A DNA stretch of 64,000 nt from Phytophthora sp. 'mugwort' (GCA_033558025.1 JAUCEF010000007.1:6200001-6264000); one strand, 5' to 3'; shown: positions 21,247 to 31,744, counted from the first letter of the stretch. Notes: generated by a model not told the origin, from the sequence alone. Translations and numbers: made by a program.

Positions 21247-22775
21247 CTACTTCTCGATGCCAAAGGACAAGCGTGTGAGCCTTTCGCTCAATGTCCAGAG
21301 CTTGGTAGCCGCAGTCGTCGAGTGACTCAACTTGGACGGCGTCTCGTAGCCGAACATGGCGTTAAGATTCCTGGGACCGATGAAGTCTCCACCTTCGACG
21401 TCACCTGCCATAGCAGCGTACAGCGTAGGTAACGCCCCATCTCGATGGTCTGACGCGGCACCATCGTCCAGAGCTTGAACGCCGTCGTCTAGATCCAGTT
21501 GATACTGGACGTGGATGGAGCCGTCGGAGGTTGGTCGACGTCGTCCCAGGATGGCACGCGACAGCAGCGATCCCCTCCACACCCGCAGCATTCATCCGTC
21601 TATCCAGCACGAATGTGAAGAGGATGTTGCATAGCTTGGTGCTGACGTAGTTAAACCACTGACTGTACTTTCGGTCACTGTTCATCATGATCTCGTCCTC
21701 GTCAAAACGCGTTGCGGTGGACCATACTGCTCACGTTAAGGGCGATTTTGTTGCAGACCTAAAATCGATCTAAACGTACCTAAAATACCTAAGAAAAAGT
21801 CCATAAAGTATTTAAAACAGACCTAAATTAACTACCGATTGGGTTCTAAAACGGACCAAAAAAGGTTCCAACTTTAGCCTAAAACGGACCTAAATATATA
21901 AAAGCACGGTTGCCAACTAAGACGAGCGGGTACGAGCGCGCGTAGCCAAAGCAACCCGTGCGGGGAGCCCGCGAAGCAGGGCCGCGCGGTATTTGCGGAG
22001 GCGGGCCCAGCGCCGAGCTCCTCAGCGAGCCGCGCATTCCACATACCCGAAAGTACAATCTTATTATCGCGAGCGAAGCGAACGGCGGGGGCGCCGAAGA
22101 GGCGCCCAGCCAAGCTGGACCATTAGCAATATCCTCCTAAACTTTATATATATACATTCCGATTTTCAACTAAAAACAATTGTCCTAAAACGGACCTAAA
22201 ATAATTCAGTTTCCCAGGATTTTTAGGTACTTTTAGTACAGTTTTAGATCGCTTTTAGGTACGCAGCGCACCAAGCCCACGTTAATGATACGAGCCGGTG
22301 TGCTCTCCTTTATCACGTCGAACAACTGCGCGGTCAGTGCAACGTGCCCCAAGTGGTTCGTCGCAAACTGTTGCTCGTAGCCGTCCGCCGTCTTGGCGTA
22401 CGCGCTGCCCAGACTCCGGCGTTGTTGATGAGCAGATGCAGTCGGTGGGTCTTTTTAAACTCCGGCGAACTGTTTTACGCTGGACAAGTCGCTCACATCA
22501 CGTGCATGAAAACTCGACGCTCTCAGCATTGGGAGCCGTTGCTAAGGTCTCCCGAATCTTGGTCGCCGCTTCTTGCCCTCGATCTGCATTGCGACAGGCT
22601 AGAATCACGTGAGCGCCATTGCGAGCAAGTTGTAGAGCAGTCTCGTTACCGATCCCCGAGTTACCGCGGCCAGTTTGCCCTTCTGCGATGGAATCCGCGA
22701 GGCATCCCAATTGTCGGGCACCTGCGGCCTGCTGCTCGCACTTCCTATGGGCTCAACGGGATCTGGACCATACAT
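21247..22775 (-). pseudogene. Short-chain dehydrogenase (retinol-dehydrogenase-like) gene split by a MITE
   Basis: The N-terminal half (22775-22278) reads [19 protein letters not shown], then a damaged nucleotide-binding motif ([19 protein letters not shown]), [14 protein letters not shown], and at its end TPARIINV. The C-terminal half (21739-21247) resumes with SSMVHRNAF, the catalytic region YVSTKLCNILFTFVLDRR, AAVACHPGT, GALPTLYAAMAGDV and LSERLTRLSFGIEK. A 538-bp element separates them exactly between INV and SSM. Removal of the element with one copy of its 8-bp duplication would rejoin the coding text. Additional frameshifts are present in the TGxxxGIG motif and near 21530. It is related to the SDR cluster at 57-60 kb. 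Confidence 0.85.
21732..22285. mobile_element. 538-bp MITE inserted in the SDR gene, 8-bp target duplication
   Basis: Perfect 8-bp direct repeats CACGTTAA (21732-21739 and 22278-22285) border the element 21740-22277. Its ends are inverted: GGGC...GCAGACCTAAAATCGATC on the left pairs with GGC...GCGTACCTAAAAGCGATC on the reversed right end. AT-rich arms contain repeated CCTAAAACGGAC-type words. The core (about 21925-22125) is strongly GC-rich with a perfect hairpin GGGCGCC/GGCGCCC near 22089-22107. There is no coding capacity. The 8-bp duplication fits hAT-like and a few other superfamilies. Confidence 0.88.
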
Positions 22776-22951
22776 TTCTACCAACAGGCAGATAGTGACA
22801 GGCGTACCAGGTCTTTGATTTCCCGTTCTCGACATCGCTCGTACAGAAGGTAGAGCGTCGATGCGAGCGCAAACGGATATAAACTTCACATATAGCGTTG
22901 AAAACTGATGGTATTTCTGTTGTGAGGGTGAATGGACAGCAGTGCCCAAGT

Positions 22952-24616
22952 CTAAATGGTCTGGTATTGCTGACGACCGTGTCCGTCCTGGCGACGGCGA
23001 CGGCGCGCGTACACCGTGGCTGCCAGCATGAGGAAGGCACAACCAACGAAGAGGGAAACGGTTGCACCTGATGCCCTCTCAGTTAGGGTACTCGCCTGCG
23101 AGACGGTCGCGCCGGTCTGCTGTGCCAAAGCCGCATCGCGGTGCTCGTCTTCATCTTCCTTCTTGCTGGCGGGTTCTAGAATACCACCAGCGGCCTCGCG
23201 CTCGAACGGATCGGCTGGGTACGAGATGGCCGTGCACTTGTCGTCGCCAAGGAGGAAGCAGTCGAAAAGGTGAAGGCCATGAAGCGGACGCACAGCGGGA
23301 ACCATGTGACCAGCGCCCTTGACGGTCTTAAACGTAAGTCCAAGTTCGAATCGCTGATGATAACCGGCAATCTGGTCATCCGGGCCGAGCCACGCACGCC
23401 ACGGCGACGCCGGCTTCAGTGCCAAACCATAATCTTCCGTGATCCAACGCTGCGTACCGATGAAGTTGACAACCGAATCAGCATCACCGCTGTAAATGAG
23501 AACCTTGAGGTCGTTACCGAGCAGCTTGCGGTATTTATCCAGTGACGAGAATGTACGGTCGAAGTTGTGCGAGATGTACGGCTGGCAGTCCACCCACTTC
23601 CTGGGCAGCTCGCCTTCAATGTGCAACGCCTGTTGCACATCCAGTCTGTTCAGTAGCGCATCGGTGAAGTCTCCAGCGCACGGACCGACAACTCCGCGGT
23701 GCGTCTGGATCTTGGGTCCCACCTTGTCAAGCAGGTGCGAGTGCAATGCTGTCCGCTGATTGTTCTTCATGTGGCACACGTCGCCATAGATGTAGTAGTG
23801 ATTGAATTCTTCAGTGTCCGCAGCCTCGTGAGCTTTCAAGACAGCCTCTTCACAGTGCGAAGTGCAGTTAACATCCGTGAACATGCACTGCGCGACGTCA
23901 TGCTCACAATAATCAAGAAGCGTGAAGTAGTCGCCGCGCGAGATGAGTGCGTGCGAGTAGTAATAGTCCATGTACGCGTTGCCGTCGATCTCCATGTCCG
24001 TGAGGGGGTTGCCAATGGCGAAACCCTTCAGGTTCACACCCGCCACCGGGTCATCCACCAGACGCTCGACCAAGAACGGGATGTACATGCCAGCGTAGCT
24101 CTCACCAGTCACGTAGAAGTCACGATCCTGGAGCTCCGGGTACTTGTTGAAGAACTCGCGTAAGAACAGCCGGAGACGGTCCGCCACGACGTCATCGTTG
24201 TAGTAACCCGTAGGAGCCTGCAGTGGCTGGCTGAAGCCAACTCCCGAGGGCGAATCCACCCACACAATGTTGGCACGGGCATTCCAGCCGTACGGGTTGA
24301 GCCCCACCGTCCCGTCGCGCTTGGCGACGAACGGGCCGTTCTCCGTGAAGAATCCCTCGGAGGACGCGCAGCCTGGGCCGCCGTTCAGCCAGAGCACAAT
24401 GGGGTCGCTCTCGGGTGAGTCGCGCGATTGCGTGTACCAGTAGAACATCTTCTCTTCGGTGGGCGTCGGCAGGTGCAGCTGGCCGGCGAAGTGCGTGAAG
24501 GGGACGTCCACCTGCTGGAGCCCGGGAAGGTCCCCGACGCGGTGCGCGTCGTACGCCACGATGGGGGACGCGAAGAGCATGGCACCAAGCGCTGCAATCG
24601 CGGCGAAGAGCTTCAT
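22952..24616 (-). CDS. Serine carboxypeptidase (family S10), C-terminally membrane-anchored
   Basis: S10 enzymes remove C-terminal residues at acidic pH in vacuoles, lysosomes or outside the cell. The single-exon protein has 554 residues with a signal peptide at 1-21. The substrate-binding block is WLNGGPGCASSEGFFTENGP (residues 76-95). The usual GCSSL is changed to GCASS here. The catalytic motifs are GESYAGMY (Ser173), SGDADSVVNF (Asp in 376-385) and KGAGHMVP (His437). After a Glu/Asp-rich linker there is a transmembrane segment at about 518-537 (VSLFVGCAFLMLAATVYA). A short basic tail follows, ending in YQTI, a Yxx-hydrophobic type sorting signal. The next gene upstream is a paralogue in the same orientation, so the pair is a tandem duplication. 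Confidence 0.95.
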   Translation of the reverse strand: MKLFAAIAALGAMLFASPIVAYDAHRVGDLPGLQQVDVPFTHFAGQLHLPTPTEEKMFYWYTQSRDSPESDPIVLWLNGGPGCASSEGFFTENGPFVAKRDGTVGLNPYGWNARANIVWVDSPSGVGFSQPLQAPTGYYNDDVVADRLRLFLREFFNKYPELQDRDFYVTGESYAGMYIPFLVERLVDDPVAGVNLKGFAIGNPLTDMEIDGNAYMDYYYSHALISRGDYFTLLDYCEHDVAQCMFTDVNCTSHCEEAVLKAHEAADTEEFNHYYIYGDVCHMKNNQRTALHSHLLDKVGPKIQTHRGVVGPCAGDFTDALLNRLDVQQALHIEGELPRKWVDCQPYISHNFDRTFSSLDKYRKLLGNDLKVLIYSGDADSVVNFIGTQRWITEDYGLALKPASPWRAWLGPDDQIAGYHQRFELGLTFKTVKGAGHMVPAVRPLHGLHLFDCFLLGDDKCTAISYPADPFEREAAGGILEPASKKEDEDEHRDAALAQQTGATVSQASTLTERASGATVSLFVGCAFLMLAATVYARRRRRQDGHGRQQYQTI

Positions 24617-25059
24617 TGGAACAGCGATCTAGGCACGAAGAGTTTAGCTCGAGATCAGGGACGTGCACAGCAAGATGAGGAGTGAGAAGAGAGCGAAGTG
24701 CACCTTTTCGGAAAATAAGCCGTGGAGGGGGTGAACTCAACGGTTGGGCGGATCCACTTAGTGTACGCAAGTATAATTGGAAATAAGAACATGAAGAGGT
24801 GTTTAACAACCCTCCCCTTCTACCAAGCCACGTTGCGGCACAGGCTTGCACTGATTGGCAGCGACGCTCGTGCAAAGTACGGTCTCGGTTGCCCAGAACA
24901 GTACACTCATCTCGATTCGAGACTGGAAAGGTTTTCAGTAAGAGGAAGACGTCACTTACAGTAGTGCTCTTCACGCGAGCAATACATTCGCTTGTTTTAT
25001 CGTAGTAAGTCACTTTCGTTAATGACCAATACATCTCCTGCTGTACATTTAGCTTCGCC
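24617..25059 (-). promoter_or_regulatory. Intergenic region, promoter of the first carboxypeptidase
   Basis: These 443 bases hold the 3' flank of the upstream carboxypeptidase and the 5' flank of the downstream one. No coding frame with recognisable content and no repeat were found. I cannot point to a specific promoter element. Confidence 0.4.
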
Positions 25060-26700
25060 TTAGACAGTTTGGTAGCCGTTGGATTGCAGGCGCTGATAGT
25101 GCGCGCGCTTGCGGCCGGTGTGGATCCCAACGGCCACTGCCGCGACGACTACACCACACAGAGCAGGCATGACCAGCCATGTCGTCGACGAGTCGGACTT
25201 GTCCGGAGTGACATTTTCATTAACAGACTTGAGATCGTCCGATGAGTCGTCGAGGGAGGCATCCGCCGCTTGAACGACGGTCAAACCCGCCTCGATCTCA
25301 TTGTCGTCCAATGGGTACACGAACTTGTTGCAGGCGGCCTGGCCGAACACGAAGCACTCAAAGAGGTTGAGACCGTGCAGCGGGCGCACTGCCGGCACCA
25401 TATGACCAGCACCTTTGACGGTCTTGAACGTCAGTCCCTCGTACTTTTGCACGTAGCCAGCCAGCTGCTTGTCCGGTCCGAACCATGCGCGCCATTTCTC
25501 TGTGATCCGAAGCTTGAGCCCTTCACCGCCGATCCAGCGCTCGGTGCCAATAAAGTTCACGACGGAGTCGGCGTCACCACTGTAGACGAGCGTTGTGAGG
25601 TTGTGGCCTAAAATGTTTTGATACTTGGACAGGGAGGAGGGACTCGATGTGTATAGATCGCCGACACGGTCGCTGCAGGTCTTCCACTCGACGAGTTTGC
25701 CGCCCGTGCTTCGAGTCACATGGATGGCATCTTGCACTTCCCACTGGTTCAGATAGGCATGAGTGAGGGTGTCGGCACAGGCGCCAATATCGCCACGGTG
25801 AGTAGGCGAGATCTGCGCCGACGGCTTCGCCCTCTTGCGAAGGGCCTTGGCTTGAGTATTGTCCAGGAGACAGATGTCACCGTAGATGAAATACGGGTCC
25901 AGTGCGCCGGCATTAGCTCCAACTTCGGCCTCCTCCAGCATCTCCTCACATCCTTTAGGACACGGCGTGTCATCAAAGAGGCAGCCGATGTGTGCACCAC
26001 AGAGCACTTTAATCTTCTCGTAAGCTTCCAGAGACACCATCGCGTGTGAGTAGTAGTAGTCAATATAGGCGTTGCCATCAATGATATTGTCCGTGAACGG
26101 ATTGCCAATAGCAAAACCTTTGAAGTTGACGTCTTCAATCGGATCCTCCACCAGGCGATCCACCAGATAGGGAATATACATTCCAGCATAACTCTCGCCC
26201 GTGATGTAGAACTTGCGGTTCTTTAGTTCGCTGAATTTATTGAAAAAGAGTTCGAGGAACTCGCGCGTCTTGGCCGCCACTGTGTCATCGTTGTAGTAGT
26301 TCGGTCCTTCCACGTCGCCACTAAAGCCCACGCCGGCGGGGGACTCAAGCCACAGCATGTTCGCCTTGCGGTTCCATGAGTAGCGGTTCACCTTGATCTT
26401 TAGGTCGTTACGCACGACGAACGGCCCATTCTCGGTGAACAACCCGCCCAGAGACGAGCAGCCCGGGCCACCGTTAAGCCACAGCACGATCGGGTCGTTC
26501 TCCGGGTCGTTCTGACTCTCCGTGTACCAGTAGAACAGCTTCTCCTTCTCCTTGAGCTGCAGATGACCAGCGTAGTGTTTGAACGAGAGCTCCCGGGTCA
26601 GACCCGGCAAGTCCCTGATCAGCGCGTCCTCGTGGCGGGCGCCCGATGCCAGCGCCAGCACTGCCGCAACGCTAGCGACCAGCTGCAGCGCTACCTTCAT
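25060..26700 (-). CDS. Serine carboxypeptidase (family S10), paralogue, C-terminally membrane-anchored
   Basis: This single-exon protein of 546 residues has a signal peptide at 1-20. The substrate-binding block WLNGGPGCSSLGGLFTENGP (residues 74-93) is the canonical form. The catalytic motifs are GESYAGMY (Ser170), SGDADSVVNF (374-383) and KGAGHMVP (His432). Conserved Cys residues at 236-251 and 274-308 fit the family's disulfide pattern. A membrane segment at about 504-523 (WLVMPALCGVVVAAVAVGIH) precedes a basic tail ending in YQTV. The architecture mirrors the neighbour at 22952-24616, including the terminal Tyr motif, which supports shared trafficking to an acidic compartment. The canonical oxyanion block makes this the more conventional enzyme of the pair. 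Confidence 0.96.
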   Translation of the reverse strand: MKVALQLVASVAAVLALASGARHEDALIRDLPGLTRELSFKHYAGHLQLKEKEKLFYWYTESQNDPENDPIVLWLNGGPGCSSLGGLFTENGPFVVRNDLKIKVNRYSWNRKANMLWLESPAGVGFSGDVEGPNYYNDDTVAAKTREFLELFFNKFSELKNRKFYITGESYAGMYIPYLVDRLVEDPIEDVNFKGFAIGNPFTDNIIDGNAYIDYYYSHAMVSLEAYEKIKVLCGAHIGCLFDDTPCPKGCEEMLEEAEVGANAGALDPYFIYGDICLLDNTQAKALRKRAKPSAQISPTHRGDIGACADTLTHAYLNQWEVQDAIHVTRSTGGKLVEWKTCSDRVGDLYTSSPSSLSKYQNILGHNLTTLVYSGDADSVVNFIGTERWIGGEGLKLRITEKWRAWFGPDKQLAGYVQKYEGLTFKTVKGAGHMVPAVRPLHGLNLFECFVFGQAACNKFVYPLDDNEIEAGLTVVQAADASLDDSSDDLKSVNENVTPDKSDSSTTWLVMPALCGVVVAAVAVGIHTGRKRAHYQRLQSNGYQTV

Positions 26701-27057
26701 CTTGGTCTCTCACTTGGAATAATTGAAAGTGAGCACAAGGCGGCGCTCATTGCAGAGAGAGAGACAAGAAGCTGAAGCTGCTGGAAGGAGGCAAGGCGGG
26801 ATGGGTGGGTGGGTATCAGATCTTCGAGGATGATGTCAACGCACAGCCGTTACATTGCCCACACTCTATGCGGCGTTTCCAACCAATCATGGCAATTGGA
26901 GGAAACATACTAGCCTATGGGAAATTGGATTGGCAATCAACCAACTTCAACTTAGCGCATACAAATGTCAAGTAAAGTTAATATCATGGTGTGATGAGAT
27001 ACTGCCTGTTGTCCTAGCTGCATTCTCCTTATCTACAGCCAGCGGACACTACGACCG
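26701..27057 (-). promoter_or_regulatory. Intergenic region between BBS9 and the carboxypeptidase
   Basis: These 357 bases include the presumed promoter of the carboxypeptidase and the 3' end of BBS9. Two CCAAT words (near 26880 and 26938) are present. No gene was seen. Confidence 0.35.
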
Positions 27058-29977
27058 TTAGTCTCCTTTGAATTCGCTCGGGGGTGGCACTGTGCTACTG
27101 ACTGCTGCTGCTGCTGTGTTGTTATTGCTGCCAGGAACGAGGGACGCACCCTTGCCGAGGCGATCGCACACGATCGTGATGTGCTTCTTGAGTCGCTTGG
27201 TGTCTTCCTGCATCTGCAACTCGCTCGTCGCGACGACAGGGGCCGCTCCTGTACTGTCCTTGTTTTGAGGCTGTTTGGCCAGCACTGTACGTAGCAATTC
27301 TGTCATGGCACAGTCTGTTCGCTCCTCCCAACCTTGCTCCACAGTGCCATTGTCAGCCGTCTCGTTCACAACAGGAGAAAGATACGCCTCGAGCAGCCGT
27401 GCGTCTTGATCGCTAAGATGGAACCGGAACTTGATGAGCATCAGTATGAGCGACACACAGCAACCCAACCGGTTGGCTGCGCGCTTCAGCTTGGCTTCCA
27501 CAGCCTCCATGGCGTGCGACAGCGAAATAAGTTGGTCGTACGTGCCGTGTAGCAGCACGTCCAGAAAATTCACAGCGGAGGGGCTGCGATCCTTGTAGCG
27601 AACCAACAACCGCTTTTGGATCACGCGGAACTGGTGCGCGCGATCGTTCAACTGGGCGGCCAGCTCGAGCTTATCCTTCCGTAGAGCAAAGTGCGCGTCA
27701 ATCGCGCCAAAGAAATCCGCAAGCGGTAGTGGTTCCTGGTAGAATACTTCGAGTGCCGACGTGGCAGCGTTAGCGTCGCTGTCCTTAGCCTCTGCGCTTT
27801 GTTCTCGTCCGTCAAAGTACGCACGAAGTCGGGCAAGAAGCTCATGCGAAACCATCCAAAGCGCCTCGAGCTCGTTAGACTGGATACGGTATCGTCCCGC
27901 GTTCTTTGAGACAAGAATCGTGGCTTCTACACCATTGTAGTACTGGAAGCTGAGCACATTAGTGCCAGATCCGCCCGCCACCACCTGCTTTGCCCACTCG
28001 GGCGTGCAGCTTGGCTGATGAAGCATGTCTTCGAACAAACGCGCGAGCTCAAGTGGTTCTTGATTCGTCTCTAACGTGAACTTGAACGTGCTCGACTTTA
28101 CAGGCGGAACGAGGCGACATGCCATACACATGGGTAGCTTTACAACACATTGTGAGACGCGGGGCTGCCCTGTCTCGAGTGTGTAAGATGCTGAAATGGT
28201 GACAGACAGCGACGTCGGCATAGCTTCCGAGCTCGGACGCAACACGACCGGGATGATGAGTGGTGTCGACGCCTTGCCGTCGATACTCCCGATTACGAAA
28301 GAGGATTCGCTTGCCGTCACATTCTCGGGAGTTGATACAGACAGCGTCACATTGGAGACACGCGTTGTACCTGTATACGTAACGTATACCCGCATGGTCA
28401 GCTGTGTATTCTTGCCGTGTGCTGGGCTCCCTCCACCGCGATTAAATTCATCGCTACGATCCGGTAGCGCGTCCAATATCGCTGGCACTTGCGCTCTAAT
28501 TAACACGCGATCCTTAGGCTCCGTCCGTCGCTCACCCTGCGCTCGGCGAATAACATTCAGTAACTGTCGATGTTCCTCATCCATTTCTTCATAATTAATT
28601 TCTTTCGTGTCTGGCGCAACGACAGCGGAGGACGGCGGATCTGTGCCCATATAATTCACACTTAATGCTCCGTCCGAGTCGAGACTTACGATCATTCCAT
28701 CAATGCCACCAAACTCAGTCACTTGAAGTGCCACTGGAACTGTTGACGCACAGGCTGACCAAATGAGCGTCTTATCCTTGAAAACACTCCAGAGTTTCGT
28801 GTAGCTGGCAATGAGAAGGTTTTCCATCCCAGCTGAACCCGGTGTTCCTCGCTCAGTAGGCGATGCATAGCGCTGAAATGGGATAAATGCTGATGGATGG
28901 AAACCCATCCGTTTCTGCAAATATACTTCTCCGTGGGGTTTAATGCCGAACAATGTGAATTCACCAAGCACAAGGATATCAAAACTCGTAGATGATTCCT
29001 GGTAGGAAGTCCGGGCCACTCGAATATCCACAATGACTTCTCCAATATTTACCTTCCAGTCGCAGTGTACCGATGCCGAGTCGGCCTCTTTCTGGCGGTC
29101 GTCCTTGGTGTCTTCGTCGAGAGCATTTCTTTTCTTCTTGAGCGACGCAGAAGCCAAAACTTGATAACGATAACATTCAAGCTGTAAATCTGACGTTGCC
29201 GCTATCACTGCATCCATACCACCTGCATAGCAGATCGCCCCTGGCAAGAAATTGTTGTTCAGTGGCTGCAAAAAAGCAAACCGGTCCTGCTCGAAAAACT
29301 GGAGTCGGCCATCCAGCGATTGCACGCAAAGGTGATCGCGTTCGGAGCGAGGAGGAGCTCCTCCCGAGCTCGAGCTGATCGACCCAAAAGGTCCGTAGAT
29401 GAAGTTGTAAGCTGTGAAATGCTCGCCGTCGATGCCCAACAGATGCTCGTATCGCAGCGTGATCTTGAAATAACTGGCCGCCATGCCGGTCCCACCCATG
29501 CCCTCCACCACATAGACGCCGATCCGTCTCGGTTGAAGGATAGCTAGCGCCAAAATGCGCTGGTTGCTGTCATTGCAAGACAGGAAAACATTAATCATTA
29601 AAAGCTTTTCACCCGCTTTTGTTTCGCCACACGCAACTCACGGAATGAAGTAGCCTAGAGCCAACTGCAGAATGGGGCGTCGGAGGTTCTCCTCCAGCAG
29701 CAGGTGCTCAATGCGGAAGTCGCTTTGTGTGGGGCAATACACACGCAGCACACCGTTCAAGCTGCCCGTCACGATCTTCACTATGGAACGGAATGCCAAC
29801 AACTAGAGCGTCAAGCAAGAGTCGGCGGATACTTCTCCATTTCAATCGGATTAGAGAGCGGTTACCATGTCCGGAGGCGTCATTGTCCACATTGCCCACC
29901 ACGAGTGCGCCGGGTGTGTACTCTTCGTCGCGCTCGCCTTTGGCGGCCCACCACTCGCGCACCTGGAAGAGCGACAT
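27058..29977 (-). CDS. BBS9: BBS9 (PTHB1), BBSome subunit
   Basis: BBS9 is a core subunit of the BBSome, the coat complex that moves membrane proteins in cilia and flagella. Three exons on the minus strand, 29977-29866, 29780-29642 and 29566-27058, give 919 residues. The introns of 85 and 75 bases have GT-AG borders and preserve frame, and the human protein has a similar length (887). The N-terminus MSLFQVREWWAA, DVDN-like VGNVDNDASG and IVTGSLNGVLRVY match the family start. Further motifs are LCVQSLDGRLQFFEQDRF, LPGAICYAGG, LIASYTKLWSVFKD, GMIVSLDSDGALSVNYMGTD and EINYEEMDEEHRQL. The N-terminal beta-propeller is followed by the appendage-like beta domains and a helical C-terminus. It faces a conserved unknown gene across a 178-base divergent promoter. 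Flagellated zoospores explain its retention. Confidence 0.95.
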
Positions 29978-30155
29978 GGTCCTAATGTAAGGATATCGGA
30001 GGCAAAAGACCCAGCGGACGCGTCGTTTCAAGATCGACATTGTCCATTGGCTGAAACGCCAATCTGTATTTCACCACTTCTTATCCACCAATCAGAAAGA
30101 TCATGAACTGAGAAAAGTTTCTGCGAATCAACGGCCATACCAGAAAATATCAATC
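29978..30155. promoter_or_regulatory. Divergent promoter between BBS9 and an unknown conserved gene
   Basis: Only 178 bases separate the BBS9 start codon (minus) from the ATG at 30156 (plus). CCAAT occurs in both orientations near 30042-30096 (ATTGGCTG, CCAATCTG, CCAATCAG). Such a shared promoter suggests possible co-expression. Confidence 0.5.
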
Positions 30156-31019
30156 ATGGCGTCGAGCGTCGTGGTCGGCGTGCGCCAGCGCGTCGTGGCA
30201 TTTGAACCACCGCTACAAGAGCGCAGGGCATTGCGCGCACTCAAGCGCGCGGTGAAACTATCCGCAAATTCTTCCGCATCGGATCATGCAACTCGCGCAT
30301 CTTGCGGTATCGTGGCTATCGCAGACGCGGAGGTTTTCCAGTTCGTGTCCTTCTTGCTCTCGTTCGAGTGCTCTGCAGCGTATTTGGACGAGACGCGGCT
30401 GCTGCTGACGCTATTAGTTAAGCTTAGTACCGATCGAACCATCCACATGTCCGACCTGAAGACATTTACCCAATGGGAAGACGCTGTGGCGCGTTATTTC
30501 GTGGCGGTGATCCCCGATAACTTAAATGTGTTCGTCCTGGTCACGTACCGGCCTAGACAGCTACTGCCGCTGTACATGGCATCGGCCAGACGCGCCGTCA
30601 GGTTCGTCAATGCTGTCGTGGCGCTGGTGACGGCGAACGCGTACATTTCGACGCTGGGTGGGGGTCACTTTCTGTGCCGCCACTTGAGCCAGTCGACGCT
30701 GCTGGCCAAGCTGCAGATCGGGATCTCTATGGGCCTGAAGGACCCCGTATTGGAAAGCAAGTGCAGAGTGAATCTCATGTATAACGCACTGCAGTTGGGC
30801 AAGTTTAAGCGAGCCAGAAGGATCTTGAAGCGCGAAGAAATTGTGGCGGACCAGTTGGATAGTGACGAGTTGCGCAAGGTTTGCCATGCTGCCAACGTGT
30901 ACTTGGTCAAGATGGACCGACTGCACAAGGAGCAAGTGCTGCTTCACACGAAGAATGGACGCCCCGCGACACTGCATGACAACTTTTACCGTCAGAGGAT
31001 CGTTCGAATGACGAAATGA
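30156..31019 (+). CDS. Conserved helical protein of unknown function, 287 aa
   Basis: A clean single-exon frame encodes 287 residues. I do not recognise a named family with certainty. The central part, ANAYISTLGGGHFLCRHLSQ, and the following KLQIGISMGLKDPVLESKCR, NLMYNALQLGKFKRARRILK look like paired amphipathic helices of a TPR-like or other helical-repeat fold. No signal peptide or transmembrane anchor is obvious; the segment FVNAVVALVTANAYIS is only moderately hydrophobic. It is divergently transcribed from BBS9. A role linked to the flagellum is therefore possible but is inferred only from position. Codon usage is GC-rich like its neighbours, which supports a real gene. Confidence 0.8.
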   Translation: MASSVVVGVRQRVVAFEPPLQERRALRALKRAVKLSANSSASDHATRASCGIVAIADAEVFQFVSFLLSFECSAAYLDETRLLLTLLVKLSTDRTIHMSDLKTFTQWEDAVARYFVAVIPDNLNVFVLVTYRPRQLLPLYMASARRAVRFVNAVVALVTANAYISTLGGGHFLCRHLSQSTLLAKLQIGISMGLKDPVLESKCRVNLMYNALQLGKFKRARRILKREEIVADQLDSDELRKVCHAANVYLVKMDRLHKEQVLLHTKNGRPATLHDNFYRQRIVRMTK

Positions 31020-31744
31020 CAAGGCAAATAGGCCAAGACTTTGCCCATGGTGTCCACATGTTTGAGTATCTTCAGCATTCACTCATGAGCAGTATCATGA
31101 CTACCATTTTCCTGCAGACACCTAACCCATAACTGCAACATATTGAGATTTCAAGTGCAAACAATATTCACGTACTGTCCTGTAGGTACTATTAATACTA
31201 CATGTATTAATAGTAAAACGTTCGACTCAAATACTACATGCAGTAAACCGTTTGACTCAAATTTCTGTACACAAATAGTCAAATAATCAATCCACCTTCT
31301 TGATAAACATTTTTTTGTATAATACAGTACTACAGCCGCTGGGAAGCCCGTTTTTACTATTTTAGGCTAAGGGTATTATTGATGGATACCCCAACCGTCC
31401 ATTTAATCCTACAGCGGTTTGGACCAATGGCGAAGAGGCTTATAAAGGAGTTAAATTAAATGATATTGTTTTGTCCAATCAGGACTATATAGAGTTAGGG
31501 TTAGTTAATACCAACTTATTTCAGGAATTCTCCGGAATTTCGGAAACGTGTCAAATAAGTTCCAATACAGTAACCAACTACAAGCCCTTTATTACAGGAT
31601 ATGTTCCGATGAAACTCCAACTTCACTGGTGCAAAATAAATGCGGTGAGAGTAGGAGCTCATTCCAGCTTAGGTGGCCAAAATGCGTAGGGCTGCACGCG
31701 GGCTTGACACCCCAGCCGGGACTATGGGGTAAGAACTAGCTGCT
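31020..31744. other. AT-rich intergenic stretch with hairpin and short direct repeats
   Basis: A perfect 11-bp inverted repeat ACTATTAATAC/GTATTAATAGT with a 5-base loop lies at 31188-31214. Two related copies of a unit containing TACTACATG and GACTCAAAT occur at 31196-31231 and 31232-31261. An open frame at 31471-31689 shows nothing recognisable. Confidence 0.5.

Noticed and set aside
24192..25130. 312-codon minus-strand frame overlapping the start of one carboxypeptidase and the end of the other
   Set aside because: Its second half is an out-of-frame shadow of the carboxypeptidase and its first half is intergenic.
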